A DNA stretch of 64,000 bases from Effrenium voratum (lineage: Eukaryota; Sar; Dinophyceae; Suessiales; Symbiodiniaceae): contig CAUJNA010003321.1 of the NCBI GenBank assembly GCA_963377175.1, positions 452,501-516,500 on the forward strand. Direction: 5' to 3'. Of the stretch, positions 22,201-30,735 are shown in pieces; the first letter of the stretch is position 1; each line of letters opens with the position of its first letter. Made by a program: the position numbers and the translations under genes. The notes under the pieces were generated by a model. It was not told the DNA's origin and did not search any database. It was given only the letters and a program-made list of their open reading frames with translations.

Positions 22201-22524
22201 GGGGAGCAGATTTCGCAACCGAGGACACATATTGCAGCATTGGAGCATGCAGCCGCCGAGCTGTTGGAAGACGCGGACTTCATTTTGGATCTAGCTCAAT
22301 GGGATATTGGCGCGATTGGCTACGCTTCAGAGGCCTTAAGATGCGACAGGGCGTTTATTGCCAGACTGATTTCTGAGATGAACTTGGACAGGCGGCATCT
22401 GCTTGTTGATGCCAATGCCGACTACGTGGCATGCCTAGGACTAGACCTCGTTTCTTTTTGGAGTGTGCAGGATGAGGTCCGCGCATCGCGCGCTGATGCT
22501 TCCTGGAGCAGCGGAACCGGCTAA
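19298..22524 (+). CDS. Ubiquitin-like plus DUF4116-repeat protein, about nine exons
   Basis: Exons I support: 19298-19432, 19555-19647, 19780-19944, 20510 to about 20653, about 20769-20981, 21101-21130, 21609-21701, 21942-22102 and 22224 to about 22524; product near 445 residues. The first 75 residues look like a ubiquitin-type beta-grasp (..EQQL|VMGTTVLASS.. ending LVLLRRDP). The rest is a run of DUF4116-like helical repeats such as ALEYASEELKADTDLVLA, RALRFAHPDFLSDAEIV and ALEHAAAELLEDADFIL. DUF4116 is, as I recall, very abundant in dinoflagellates and of unknown function. Introns are GT-AG (19433-19554, 19648-19779, 19945-20509, 20982-21100, 21702-21941) or GA-AG (21131-21608, 22103-22223). 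Repeat continuity across junctions supports them. Uncertain: the 20.65-20.77 kb intron borders, and the C-terminus, which could instead splice near 22471 and end AEPAKKSKQA at 22543. Confidence 0.75.
19437..19554 (+). mobile_element. Family B element forming intron 1
   Basis: CTTTGCCAGAATTAG to AGTTCCAGCCAAG, flanked by GTCA at 19433-19436 and 19555-19558. The intron equals left GTCA plus the element: GT from the duplication, AG from the element end. Confidence 0.85.
20007..20127 (+). mobile_element. Family F element in intron 3
   Basis: GGGGGTTGATCA at the left and TGATCAACCCCC at the right are perfect inverted repeats. Inside are ATTCCTGG and AAATGACCATGGTAACC. Confidence 0.8.
20389..20502 (+). 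mobile_element. Family B element in intron 3
   Basis: CTTCCTCAGAATTGGCTCCC to GAATTCCAGCGAG, flanked by TTTG at 20385-20388 and 20503-20506. It lies just upstream of the intron acceptor (TTTGCAG|GTC). The wider flank CGAG-TTTG-C also recurs on both sides. Confidence 0.85.
21169..21284 (+). mobile_element. Family A element in intron 6
   Basis: CTAGGTCCCCCAGCAG to CTACTGGAGGACCCAG. Flanks TTGC and CTGC are only similar. The enclosing intron is much longer (478 nt), so this copy does not by itself define the splice sites. Confidence 0.8.
21311..21411 (+). mobile_element. Family E element in intron 6
   Basis: TCTTGGCGGTTCCCGTCCGG to GATCTGAAGACCGCCCAG, with GTCCGAATTTAACCCACTG between. No clear target duplication. 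Confidence 0.65.
22108..22223 (+). mobile_element. Family C element forming intron 8
   Basis: TTTGGCGCATTTTGCC to TTTCGCAACCGAG, flanked by GACAC at 22103-22107 and 22224-22228. The intron equals left GACAC plus element, giving a GA donor and AG acceptor. It joins AAA to KTHIAALEHAAAELL without frame loss. Confidence 0.85.
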
Positions 22525-22544
22525 GAAGTCCAAGCAAGCTTGAA

Positions 22545-23345
22545 AGACCTTGTTGCACTCATTGATTCGTGTGCCTGGTGTATTCCTTGCGCGTACGTTT
22601 TTTTGCTTCAGGTCGAGGAGTTTCAATTCGGCCACCCGAAACTCAGTTCTTCCAAGCCGACCCTCTTGGAGCTTTTGGTCTTCCCAGGTCGGTCCAGATT
22701 TTTTTGCGTGGCCCCAAGAGGTGATCGGCTTTCAGTTCCGGGTCCTGGCAATGCAAACGCCTTTTTGCTGGTTGCAGCGGTTCTCTTTTGAAACGGAACG
22801 TGTAGTTGACCGTGTAATTAGCGCGGGTCATGTGGGGCCTCCTCAGGTCATGTATTAAGAAGTAAAGCTTGGGCACACATGGGACATCACCCGCATTATA
22901 CATATATATATATATGTATATCATGGTTTTGTGTGTGTACCCCAGAAGTCCGGGCATGAAAACCGAGCGCCAGGAGCAAGAGCAGCCGGGCGAACTGTGC
23001 GGCGCTGAGCAAGGGCCAGCCCCCCCGAGCTCGGTAGTTTAAACATTTTGGGCTACCTTCCAACCAAATTGGGTTTGAAATGAAATCGGGGTGCAAATCC
23101 CAGACCACTCCAAACCACCAAGTATCCTTGGGTTTCTGAAAGGGGTTGTGTGTTTTTTGTGGGGGCCCCCTTGGGGTTGTTTTGAAGGGAAACCAAAAGA
23201 ACTTGTCCTGTATGGGCTGAAATGCATACCTTTTCCCCTTGTTGGTTTCAAAGGGAATCTGTCACGGCTGGATTTGTGTTTTGCCCGATGCGGCCATGGG
23301 GGCCCGATTTCGCTGTCTGATTTCAGGGTTGAGTGACCGCTTCCC
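22545..23345. other. No supported gene; H-like core and TA run
   Basis: A (TA)n run lies near 22899-22921. The H-family core CCTTGTTGGTTTCAAAGGGAATCTGTCAC is near 23238, so the retrotransposon landed next to or inside an H-like element. Confidence 0.4.
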
Positions 23346-23418
23346 TGACATACGGTTCGAAGTTTAGGAATCCGCCGCGCCGCTCCTCCCTTTTGCTCGT
23401 AGTGCTTCCATCTTAGGC
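23346..23418 (+). repeat. Split direct repeat A1 (left end)
   Basis: Begins TGACATACGGTTCGAAG, ends CTTCCATCTTAGGC. Repeated as A2 with a single A/G difference at 23410 versus 30701. Confidence 0.93.
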
Positions 23419-23457
23419 AGAAGTAGGATTGTGGTAGGAGGGAAATCCTCCTACCGG

Positions 23458-24426
23458 ATGATCAGGAGTTGCAGCCCCGGCATTGCTTGCCGGGGCTGCG
23501 ACCAGTGGAGGGTCTCCTCGCAGGGAGCTTCCAGGCACTGCGGGGTCTGCCGGGGGCTCGGGGCATTGAGGAGTCTCTGCCTCGACCCCCGGCTGTCGGC
23601 GCCATCTGATTTGAGTGCCCTTTTGGAGATTCTCCAGGGCGCTCAAAGCCAGGTGCTGGTGCTCCTTGAGCAGAAGGGAGCCAGCAGCCGACGGGAGCCT
23701 AGCCGATCTCCTCGTAGGGAGGTTCGGGAAGGATCTCCTCGGGAGGTCATCAGGCCGACCCGCAGTGAGTGGCGGCCGTCTCTTAGAGAGAGAGACGAGG
23801 CCCGGGTGCAGAGAGAGATCCTCTCTACTGCAACCCCAAAGAGCAGCTCCAGTGCTCGTGTGCCGCCACCTGTTCCTCCTAGAAGGGAGGACAGGAGTGC
23901 CGAAAGACCAGAGGCTGAGCGTCTGGTCCTGGCCCCAGCCGAGGCAAAGAGGAGGCCTGTGGAGCCCGCCTATCCCCCTCCGAGGTGGGAGGGTGGAAAG
24001 GAAAAGGGCAAGGGCAAAGGCAAGGTTAGGGGCAAGAGCCCAAAGGGCAAAGGAGAAGGAGCTTGGCCCAAGAGGAGCAAAGGAGTTAAGCACCGCAGTC
24101 GTCAGGAGCGGTGGTGGGCCGAGGGTGGCCCGGGCTACGAGCGTGCAAGGGAGAGATCTCGGTCTCCTAGGAGCAGTGAGGTTGAGGAGGTAAAGGAGGA
24201 CACAGCCGCCCAGGAGGAGCGTGAGGAGGAGGAGTTCCGTGCGTTGGACCTCTTGGGAGATCGCCGCCCCAGGGGGGAGGAGGAGATCGAGCGGGACTTG
24301 GAGTTGGAGGAGGCAGAGGAAGTGCTTCCCGGCATCAGGAGGCCGGTTCCCTTGGAAGGGGAGTCGCAGGCTGAGGCCTGGGCCAGGAAAGGACGCTCGC
24401 TTGAGGTCCTGAGCGATTTGGATTAG
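23458..24426 (+). CDS. Gag-like ORF1 of the retrotransposon
   Basis: 322 codons from ATG 23458; the frame is open upstream to GTG 23431, but ATG is the likelier start. Near the N-terminus Cys11-x2-Cys14 and His27-Cys28-x2-Cys31 resemble a zinc-binding knuckle. Then come a segment rich in Arg/Ser/Pro, a Lys/Gly stretch (GGKEKGKGKGKVRGK) and an acidic Glu-rich C-terminal third. This matches what a nucleic-acid-binding capsid-like protein would need; I recognise no named Gag family. It is in the same frame as the next ORF, with two in-frame TAG codons (24424-24426 and 24469-24471) between, so separate initiation or readthrough would be needed for the next product. Confidence 0.75.
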   Translation: MIRSCSPGIACRGCDQWRVSSQGASRHCGVCRGLGALRSLCLDPRLSAPSDLSALLEILQGAQSQVLVLLEQKGASSRREPSRSPRREVREGSPREVIRPTRSEWRPSLRERDEARVQREILSTATPKSSSSARVPPPVPPRREDRSAERPEAERLVLAPAEAKRRPVEPAYPPPRWEGGKEKGKGKGKVRGKSPKGKGEGAWPKRSKGVKHRSRQERWWAEGGPGYERARERSRSPRSSEVEEVKEDTAAQEEREEEEFRALDLLGDRRPRGEEEIERDLELEEAEEVLPGIRRPVPLEGESQAEAWARKGRSLEVLSDLD

Positions 24427-24477
24427 GTAGAACTCCGAGGGGAACCTCGCCGGAGCCCGCCAGAGGCTTAGTGTGGG

Positions 24478-27400
24478 ATGCCAGTGCGACGCCCTGCTGC
24501 AAAGGTCGTGTTAAGGAAGCCAGCTGCTAAACTCCCCGTCAAAAAGAGCCCAAAGCTTAACAAGGAGCTTGAAAGGCCTGGTATCCTTAAGAAAAGCCGG
24601 GGCGGCAAGAGCCCCAAGGAAGCTGAGATTGAGAATCCATTCCTTCCTTTTGACTCAGGTGCCATTTGGATTGGATCGCAGTTGCATTTGAAGGGAACTT
24701 ATTGCAACAACCCTGTGGAGGTAGTAGGTGAGATCACTGCACGGTTTGAGGATTCCAGTGGTAACTACCTTAAATTGCAGGTATGTGGGAGCCCTCATCT
24801 TCACGTCCAAGAGTACGTGCATGGAGCAATCCGGGCCGGGCTAGCAGGAGAGTTGTTTATACCAGAGGGAGTGATGAAGGTTCCAGCCCGGGGACCGGAG
24901 TTTTTCCACCCCGTTCTGATGAAAGAGCCAGATCCTGCGTTGCCCTGGTGCCGAAATCTAGTGGTAGGAAGCAGCCCGACTCCTGGAGAGGGAGATCTAG
25001 GTCAGTTGCATCAAGCCGCCGAAGCCATGGGTTTCAGCCAAAATCCGATGCCCCAGGCCCCGCCGAGCGCTCCTCGATTGGGAGCAGGCCAGCCAGATCC
25101 TTTGCAGGACCGGGACGGGGGTTCGGTGAGCAGTGGGGAGAGCAGTGGGGTCAAGAAGAAGAAGAAGAAGAGGAAGAAGAAGAAGAGAAAGAGATCAGGA
25201 GGGCCTCACAGACGCACAAAGGAACGCATCAAAGAAATGCTAGTGAGGTCGAGATGGAACTGGAAAGGCAGCAGCATAGACCCCATGTTCAAGAAGCCTC
25301 GTCTCAGGGTGAAACGAGATCATGGAGGGAGTTCCAGCAGGGGAAGCAACAGCTCCTCATCAGAGGACTCAGCCGAGAGCGGAGGATTGTTCCAGGAGCC
25401 CAGTCAAGTGAGACGCATATCCCAGAAGTGCCCCGGCCTCCTCACCAGACATGGGATGTCGGAGGCAAACAAGTTCCTGAGGCAAGCCGAAGGTTTCTCC
25501 TCGGGGGGAGACGAAGTTCGACCCGTCATGATGAAGTATTACCGCCAACAGGTTGTCCAGAGCGGGGCAATGCCGAGCAAACCCATGAGGAGAGAGTTCC
25601 AAACGCTGGCAACCTGCCTAGACAGCTTGGTAGAGGGGAATGTGTTAGGGGCAATGGACATCTGCATGCAACGGATGAAGAGCCTAGAACTCATGGCTCA
25701 GGGGGGATCCCCCGAGACGGCCATGAAGGTCGAAGTGCTTCTCCCCGACACCGCTCGGTTGCTGTCGGCAGGGGAGGGACACAATGCCGCCCAGGAACAA
25801 CGGACATCAGAGCGCCTGGAGACCCAGCTGCGAGGAAGCGCGGGGGGGAATCGTTGGATGAGTCGTTGGGAACCCCCCAAAGGGGACCGGAAGGGGGATG
25901 GCAAAGGAAAAGGAAAGAAGGGCGAGGGAAAGGACAAGGGGAAGCGTTGGGAGGGGGGCAGCAGCTCAAACTCAGGTAGTTGCCCCCTCCTAGAGCCTGC
26001 CGTAAAGTGTACCAGTGCATGCCCAATTTATGATTGTACTAGACCGCCGCAGCCTCGAATCCCTCCTTTGCCACCCCGTGCTAGGACTAATAACCGAGGG
26101 CTCTTAGTTGGAGAGTTAAGCGTTTTGGGATCACGACTCCTGGCCTGGGAGAAGCTGCAACAAATCAAGGATGCTGTTCACTCCAGCATACCCATCACGG
26201 GACGGGACTTGTTCCCGCTCCCTCTCCCAGACTGCCAGGAGCAGAAATGGGGTTCTTGGTGCCATGCCGGTGTGCATGCCCTGAACGTCATGACCGTGGG
26301 GTCACCAGAATCGCCGGGGGCTGGATCACCTGGACAAAGGAAACTGCTGTCTGAATTCGTCTCCGTGTTCTCTAGGAATGAGGACTTGTTCAATTGCATG
26401 ATTCCCGAACATTTTTGGAATTCCAAGAGCGTGAACGCATATGGTGAAGAAATCCACCATTGCAGGTCGGTGGGCTGGGCCAATCTACGTTCGAGCCTCC
26501 CGACTGCAGAGCAGGCAGGAGTGCTATCGCCGGAGATGGTAGCCACTGGGGGAGTACTAGATTTTCTGGAACACCCCACCAAGTATTTGTTGCCGTTGGA
26601 TGAGAGGGTTAGCATGAAGACCCCTCGCGTTATGATCAAGGATGATGATTGGGACGAAGTGTCTCTAGGCTTGGTGAGACGAGGAATCTGCGAGGTTATT
26701 GCAGTGGAGGATGTTTTCCATGTGCATGGATCTCCTTGTCTGGGAGGACTCTTTGGGGTGCCTAAGCATGAGACCACCCCTGACGGACACGAAGTGTTGC
26801 GGTTAATTATGGATCTGCGCCCCATTAACCGTAATTTCCTAGCAGTTGAGGGTGACTTGGGAACCTTACCAATGGTGACATCGCTAGGCGGGCTAGAGGT
26901 AAGGCCGCATGAGGACCTCTTGATAAGTTCAGAGGACATCAGGGCTATGTTTTACATAGTTGGCCTAGGACCTCAATGGCGCCCGTTTTTGGCTTTCGGT
27001 AAGGAGGTTCCTGATCAGCTGAGGCCTCCGGGAGACAGCCGTCCCCACGTGCTTACCAGTCGTGTGCTGCCAATGGGGTTCATCAATAGCGTAGCAGTAG
27101 CTCAACACATCCACCGAGAGATAGTCAAGCGAGCTCTGTCCAAGGTAGGACCTGGTGCCGAGTGTGAGTTCAGGCGTGACTCGACTTTCCCTCAGTCTGA
27201 GGTTGGATACCGAGTTTACTTGGACAATTTTGACCTGTTAGAGAAAACTAACTCGTCAGCCGCAGAAGTCTTGAAGGGATCCAGAGCCCCCTCTTCGGAT
27301 GCTCTTAGACGAGAGTACGAGAAGTTGAAAGTGCCAGCCAACCAGAAGAAGTCTGTCAGCCGAGCATCGACAGCTGAAGTGCAAGGTGCCCTGGTAGATG

Positions 27401-29472
27401 GAGTTAGGAATATAGCTTACCCGAAGCCTGAAAAGTTCGTCAGGTACCTCAGGGCAAGTTTCTTCTTGCTGTGTCAAACTGTCGCCAGCCTAAAGCAGTT
27501 GCAAATTGCCTTGGGAGGGTTGGTGTACCTCTTTCAGTTCCGCCGTCCGCTGATGGCCAACCTTAATGAATGTTGGTCATTTCTGGTAGAGCTCGGGCGC
27601 CAGGATCCTTCGGGGACTGCCATGTTTCCAATACCCACTGAGGTTAAGAAAGAACTCTGGTTGAGCCTTAGTCTTGCCCCGCTGGCCTACATTTGCTTTG
27701 GAGCCGAGTTCAGCGAGGTTGTCACATGCTCGGACGCTTCCGAGCACGGAGGCGGGGTCTGCCAATCTGTTGGTCTTACTCCTATGGGGCAGCAGGCCGC
27801 ATTTAAGACCGTAAGGGGGGAACAACCAGACCTCTTAGGCGATGACGGTGTGTTGGTCATCTCGCTGTTTGATGGGATTGGAGCATGTCGAGTAGCTCTT
27901 GAGCTCATTGAAGCCAATGTGTGTGGTTACATTGCCGTTGAATGTGCCGCACCAGCCCGGAGGGTCGTGGAACGCGCTTTCCCATCAGTCCTGTTTGAAG
28001 ATGATGTCACGCAAATCTCAGAGGCCAATGTGTTGAATTGGGCTAGGCGCTTCCAACGTGCTAAAGTGGTGTTGGTGTCAGCTGGTCCTCCTTGCCAGGG
28101 AGTCAGCCAGTTAAATGCTAGCCGAAAAGGGGCGTTGCACGACCCTAGGACAAAGCTGTTCCAGCTGATCCAGCCAATTGTTGAATGGGTCAAAATTCAC
28201 ATGCCCTGGGCCAGTGTGCGAAAGTTGGTTGAGAATGTTTTCAGCATGTCAGAGGGTGACAGGGCTGCATTCACCACCGAACTCAAAGTTTTGCCCTATG
28301 TGGTAGATGCTGCAGGACTGAGCCCATGCCGACGGCCTCGGTTGTGGTGGTTTGACTTCCCTGTTGAAGGTGAGGACAATGTGTGCATCCAATTGCCTCA
28401 TTCATCAAAGCCTCACGAATATGGTCGAATCTCCTTCCAGGTAGATGTAGAGGTTTGTCACTACCTGGAGCCGGGGTGGGAACCCGTGTCTGGCAAGGAC
28501 CATCGTTTCCCCACCTTGACAACCAGTATTCCCAAATGCCAACCAGGTTTTAGACCTGCGGGGATTAGCCAATGCACAGCGGATGAGCTCCTGGTGTGGG
28601 AGAAGGACCGCTACAGATTTCCTCCATACCAATATCGTGTCATTCATGGATTGAAGCATCGCAAGTTTGGGTGGAGAATCCTCAGCACTCGTGAGAGAGA
28701 GACATGCATGGGTTTCCCATTGGATTACACAGCAGAGTGCATTCCAAAAGGTGAAAGAAAATCTAACCCATTGCTGTTGGATGACACTCGATGCAGTTTG
28801 CTGGGAAACTCCTGGTCTGTAGGAGTCACCGCGTTCCTGTTGATGTCTCTTTTGCGCCCTTTCAACTTGTGTGCCCGCCTCAGCGTTGTGCAATTGGAAG
28901 AGCGATTGAGGCCCGGCGCTTCGCCAGACCTAGTGGGTTTTCTGCAGCGCCCTCACTGGGAACGACCGCGAATGGGCAAAGCCACAGACCTTTCCATATC
29001 CTTGGTGAAAAAGCTCTCTACTTTGGTGTCACAAAAGGGAGCCGACCTGCTCCTGAGCCAGGAACACGACAGCTTGCCCCAGCATCAACGCCTGAGAGTG
29101 GGATTGGATCCGCGCCTGTGGAAGTGGAAAACGGTGTGTCACTGGCAGTGGAAACGGGTGACAGGTATGCTTCCAGAGCATATAAATAAGTTGGAATTGC
29201 GTGCACTGTTGTCATCAGTGAAATGGAGAGTTTGCCGTTTGCATCGGGCGCCTGTTCGTTTTGTGCATTTGGTTGATAGCCTAGTCGTGCTACAGGCCTC
29301 CTCGAAGGGACGGTCCAGTTCGCGTAAGTTGCGCCGAGTGATGCAACGATTGTCAGCTTGGCTCTTGGTAAGTGGCTCCATCATGATCCTAGGATACGTA
29401 TCGACGCACCTGAACCCCGCAGACGAACCCAGTCGCAGGAGGTCCAAACGCAAATGGTCAAGCGTTGCGTAG
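24478..29472 (+). CDS. Polyprotein: basic N-terminus, reverse transcriptase, RNase H interrupted by a C5-cytosine methyltransferase
   Basis: 1664 codons. Residues 1-550: Lys/Arg-rich, with a lysine run at 226-238 and a Gly/Lys stretch near 468-491. RT about 740-1000: IMDLRPIN (777-784), ISSEDIRAMFYIV with Asp820, VLPMGFINS (863-871), and YLDNFD (914-919) in place of YxDD. RNase H begins with Asp1086 in TCSDASEHGGG. The C5-methyltransferase follows at about 1124-1455: SLFDGIG (1129-1135), AGPPCQG with catalytic Cys1206, LVENV (1250-1254), CRRPR (1284-1288), RETCMGFP (1407-1414) and GNSWSVGV (1443-1450). RNase H then resumes: INKLELRAL (Glu1573), HLVDSL (Asp1600), THLNPADEPS (His1644, Asp1649). 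All four RNase H acidic residues are present, split by about 490 residues. All key methyltransferase motifs are intact. Likely role: copies element RNA, removes the template, and may methylate cytosines in the new DNA. Confidence 0.95.
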   Translation: MPVRRPAAKVVLRKPAAKLPVKKSPKLNKELERPGILKKSRGGKSPKEAEIENPFLPFDSGAIWIGSQLHLKGTYCNNPVEVVGEITARFEDSSGNYLKLQVCGSPHLHVQEYVHGAIRAGLAGELFIPEGVMKVPARGPEFFHPVLMKEPDPALPWCRNLVVGSSPTPGEGDLGQLHQAAEAMGFSQNPMPQAPPSAPRLGAGQPDPLQDRDGGSVSSGESSGVKKKKKKRKKKKRKRSGGPHRRTKERIKEMLVRSRWNWKGSSIDPMFKKPRLRVKRDHGGSSSRGSNSSSSEDSAESGGLFQEPSQVRRISQKCPGLLTRHGMSEANKFLRQAEGFSSGGDEVRPVMMKYYRQQVVQSGAMPSKPMRREFQTLATCLDSLVEGNVLGAMDICMQRMKSLELMAQGGSPETAMKVEVLLPDTARLLSAGEGHNAAQEQRTSERLETQLRGSAGGNRWMSRWEPPKGDRKGDGKGKGKKGEGKDKGKRWEGGSSSNSGSCPLLEPAVKCTSACPIYDCTRPPQPRIPPLPPRARTNNRGLLVGELSVLGSRLLAWEKLQQIKDAVHSSIPITGRDLFPLPLPDCQEQKWGSWCHAGVHALNVMTVGSPESPGAGSPGQRKLLSEFVSVFSRNEDLFNCMIPEHFWNSKSVNAYGEEIHHCRSVGWANLRSSLPTAEQAGVLSPEMVATGGVLDFLEHPTKYLLPLDERVSMKTPRVMIKDDDWDEVSLGLVRRGICEVIAVEDVFHVHGSPCLGGLFGVPKHETTPDGHEVLRLIMDLRPINRNFLAVEGDLGTLPMVTSLGGLEVRPHEDLLISSEDIRAMFYIVGLGPQWRPFLAFGKEVPDQLRPPGDSRPHVLTSRVLPMGFINSVAVAQHIHREIVKRALSKVGPGAECEFRRDSTFPQSEVGYRVYLDNFDLLEKTNSSAAEVLKGSRAPSSDALRREYEKLKVPANQKKSVSRASTAEVQGALVDGVRNIAYPKPEKFVRYLRASFFLLCQTVASLKQLQIALGGLVYLFQFRRPLMANLNECWSFLVELGRQDPSGTAMFPIPTEVKKELWLSLSLAPLAYICFGAEFSEVVTCSDASEHGGGVCQSVGLTPMGQQAAFKTVRGEQPDLLGDDGVLVISLFDGIGACRVALELIEANVCGYIAVECAAPARRVVERAFPSVLFEDDVTQISEANVLNWARRFQRAKVVLVSAGPPCQGVSQLNASRKGALHDPRTKLFQLIQPIVEWVKIHMPWASVRKLVENVFSMSEGDRAAFTTELKVLPYVVDAAGLSPCRRPRLWWFDFPVEGEDNVCIQLPHSSKPHEYGRISFQVDVEVCHYLEPGWEPVSGKDHRFPTLTTSIPKCQPGFRPAGISQCTADELLVWEKDRYRFPPYQYRVIHGLKHRKFGWRILSTRERETCMGFPLDYTAECIPKGERKSNPLLLDDTRCSLLGNSWSVGVTAFLLMSLLRPFNLCARLSVVQLEERLRPGASPDLVGFLQRPHWERPRMGKATDLSISLVKKLSTLVSQKGADLLLSQEHDSLPQHQRLRVGLDPRLWKWKTVCHWQWKRVTGMLPEHINKLELRALLSSVKWRVCRLHRAPVRFVHLVDSLVVLQASSKGRSSSRKLRRVMQRLSAWLLVSGSIMILGYVSTHLNPADEPSRRRSKRKWSSVA

Positions 29473-30494
29473 TGGATTCCCCTAAGGAAAAGGTGCGTAA
29501 GGAGCGTCGGCAAAAACTAGGAACTTTGAAGAGCCTCATAATCAAGCCAGCCACAAAAGTCCGATATGATCGTGCTTTTGCTTCATTCTTGCAGTATCAG
29601 AGGAACCACCGCTTAGCGCTTGCTAAATCCAATCCTGAATTAGATGTTCAACTGTCGGACTATCTTGAGCATCTATGGGAAGAAGGTGAAAGCCGCTACT
29701 TGGCCGCTGATACTTTATCAGGTGTGCAGCATTTGCAACCCTCGGTAAAGGGGCACATACCACAGGCCTGGCGCCCGCTGAAGGCTTGGGCCCAGAATGA
29801 ATTGCCTGCACGGGCTCCGCCCTTCACAAAAGAACAAGTTGAGGTCTTGTGTGGATGTACTTTAACCACCCCTTGGATGCCCCTTGCCCTCTTGACAGGT
29901 TTTTGGGGCTTGCTGCGCACTGGTGAGCTTCTAAAAATACAAGCCTGCCATGTGATCCCCTCAGGGGCACATGTACTAATTCATTTGGGTGAGACAAACA
30001 TGACATCTCGCAATGCCGGTGTGGAAAACGTGTACATTCATCATATCTACACAGCTCAACTGTTGCAGGCATGGGCCTCCGTAGCCAAGCCACATGATTA
30101 TCTTGTGCCTGTGTCGCAATACCAGTTCAGGTTGTCCTTCAGCCAAGCCATCCAAAAGTGCCAATTCACGGGGTTCAAGCCTTACTCCTTGAGAAGAGGA
30201 GGTGCTACCGCCTTGTATATTGACACTAAAAGCTACACTCAAGTGTGCCAGCAGGGGCGATGGGCTTCAGAAAGAACTGCCCGCATTTATATCTCCGATG
30301 GAGTTGCACTTCTAACCGAGCACTCGTGGGTCATGTCACGTAAGCAAAGGTGTTTTCAGACCATGTGGTTCAATAAACTTAAAGCACTTGAGCTACCGAT
30401 ATATCGGAGAGCAGGGGAACGTGGAAAGGCATTCTCCAAGTCGCCGATGATGGTTAGCTCTAATGCTACCCACTTTTTTGCACCAAGGACGTGA
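29454..30494 (+). CDS. Tyrosine recombinase (integrase) of the retrotransposon
   Basis: 346 codons from the first ATG at 29454; the frame is open further upstream, overlapping the polyprotein ORF in the -1 frame. The ATG lies 19 nt before the end of the polyprotein stop, which suits reinitiation or a frameshift. N-terminal part: basic, then a helical core-binding-like region (VRYDRAFASFLQYQRN..). Catalytic part: Arg155 in GLLRTGELL, YSLRRGGAT with Arg247, GRWASERTARIYI with Trp270 in the usual His/Trp place and nucleophile Tyr279. It would join the circular copy to the target by strand exchange. The last 24 codons lie inside repeat B1. Confidence 0.92.
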   Translation: MVKRCVVDSPKEKVRKERRQKLGTLKSLIIKPATKVRYDRAFASFLQYQRNHRLALAKSNPELDVQLSDYLEHLWEEGESRYLAADTLSGVQHLQPSVKGHIPQAWRPLKAWAQNELPARAPPFTKEQVEVLCGCTLTTPWMPLALLTGFWGLLRTGELLKIQACHVIPSGAHVLIHLGETNMTSRNAGVENVYIHHIYTAQLLQAWASVAKPHDYLVPVSQYQFRLSFSQAIQKCQFTGFKPYSLRRGGATALYIDTKSYTQVCQQGRWASERTARIYISDGVALLTEHSWVMSRKQRCFQTMWFNKLKALELPIYRRAGERGKAFSKSPMMVSSNATHFFAPRT

Positions 30495-30636
30495 TTCCGC
30501 CTTGCTTCTGAAAGTGATGCCGACTTGGATTGGTTGGATGCCAAAGCAACCCCGAAACTTTCCGGACTAGTTTCTCTGTTTTGTACAAACTACTTGCTGG
30601 AGTGAAAAAAGGGAGGGAAGGCCGAGCGTGATTCCT
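30423..30636 (+). repeat. Split direct repeat B1
   Basis: 214 bp starting GGAAAGGCATTCTCC and ending GCGTGATTCCT. Contains the end of the recombinase ORF. One difference from B2 (CTTCTGAAA versus CTTCCGAAA). Confidence 0.93.
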
Positions 30637-30709
30637 TGACATACGGTTCGAAGTTTAGGAATCCGCCGCGCCGCTCCTCCCTTTTGCTCGTAGTGCTTCC
30701 GTCTTAGGC
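30637..30709 (+). repeat. Split direct repeat A2
   Basis: Immediately abuts B1: GATTCCT|TGACATACGG. This junction is what end-to-end circularisation of the element (B2 end to A1 start) would create. Confidence 0.93.
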
Positions 30710-30735
30710 CCGCCCGCCCGTCCCAGGGGTTGCAC

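Noticed and set aside
23413..24093. Minus-strand frame of 226 codons
   Set aside because: It is a shadow of the gag-like ORF1; the plus frame has the retrotransposon context.
24783..25979. 398-codon plus frame overlapping the polyprotein
   Set aside because: Shadow in the next frame, composed of Arg/Gly/Glu-rich sequence mirroring the Lys-rich N-terminus; the element architecture is explained without it.
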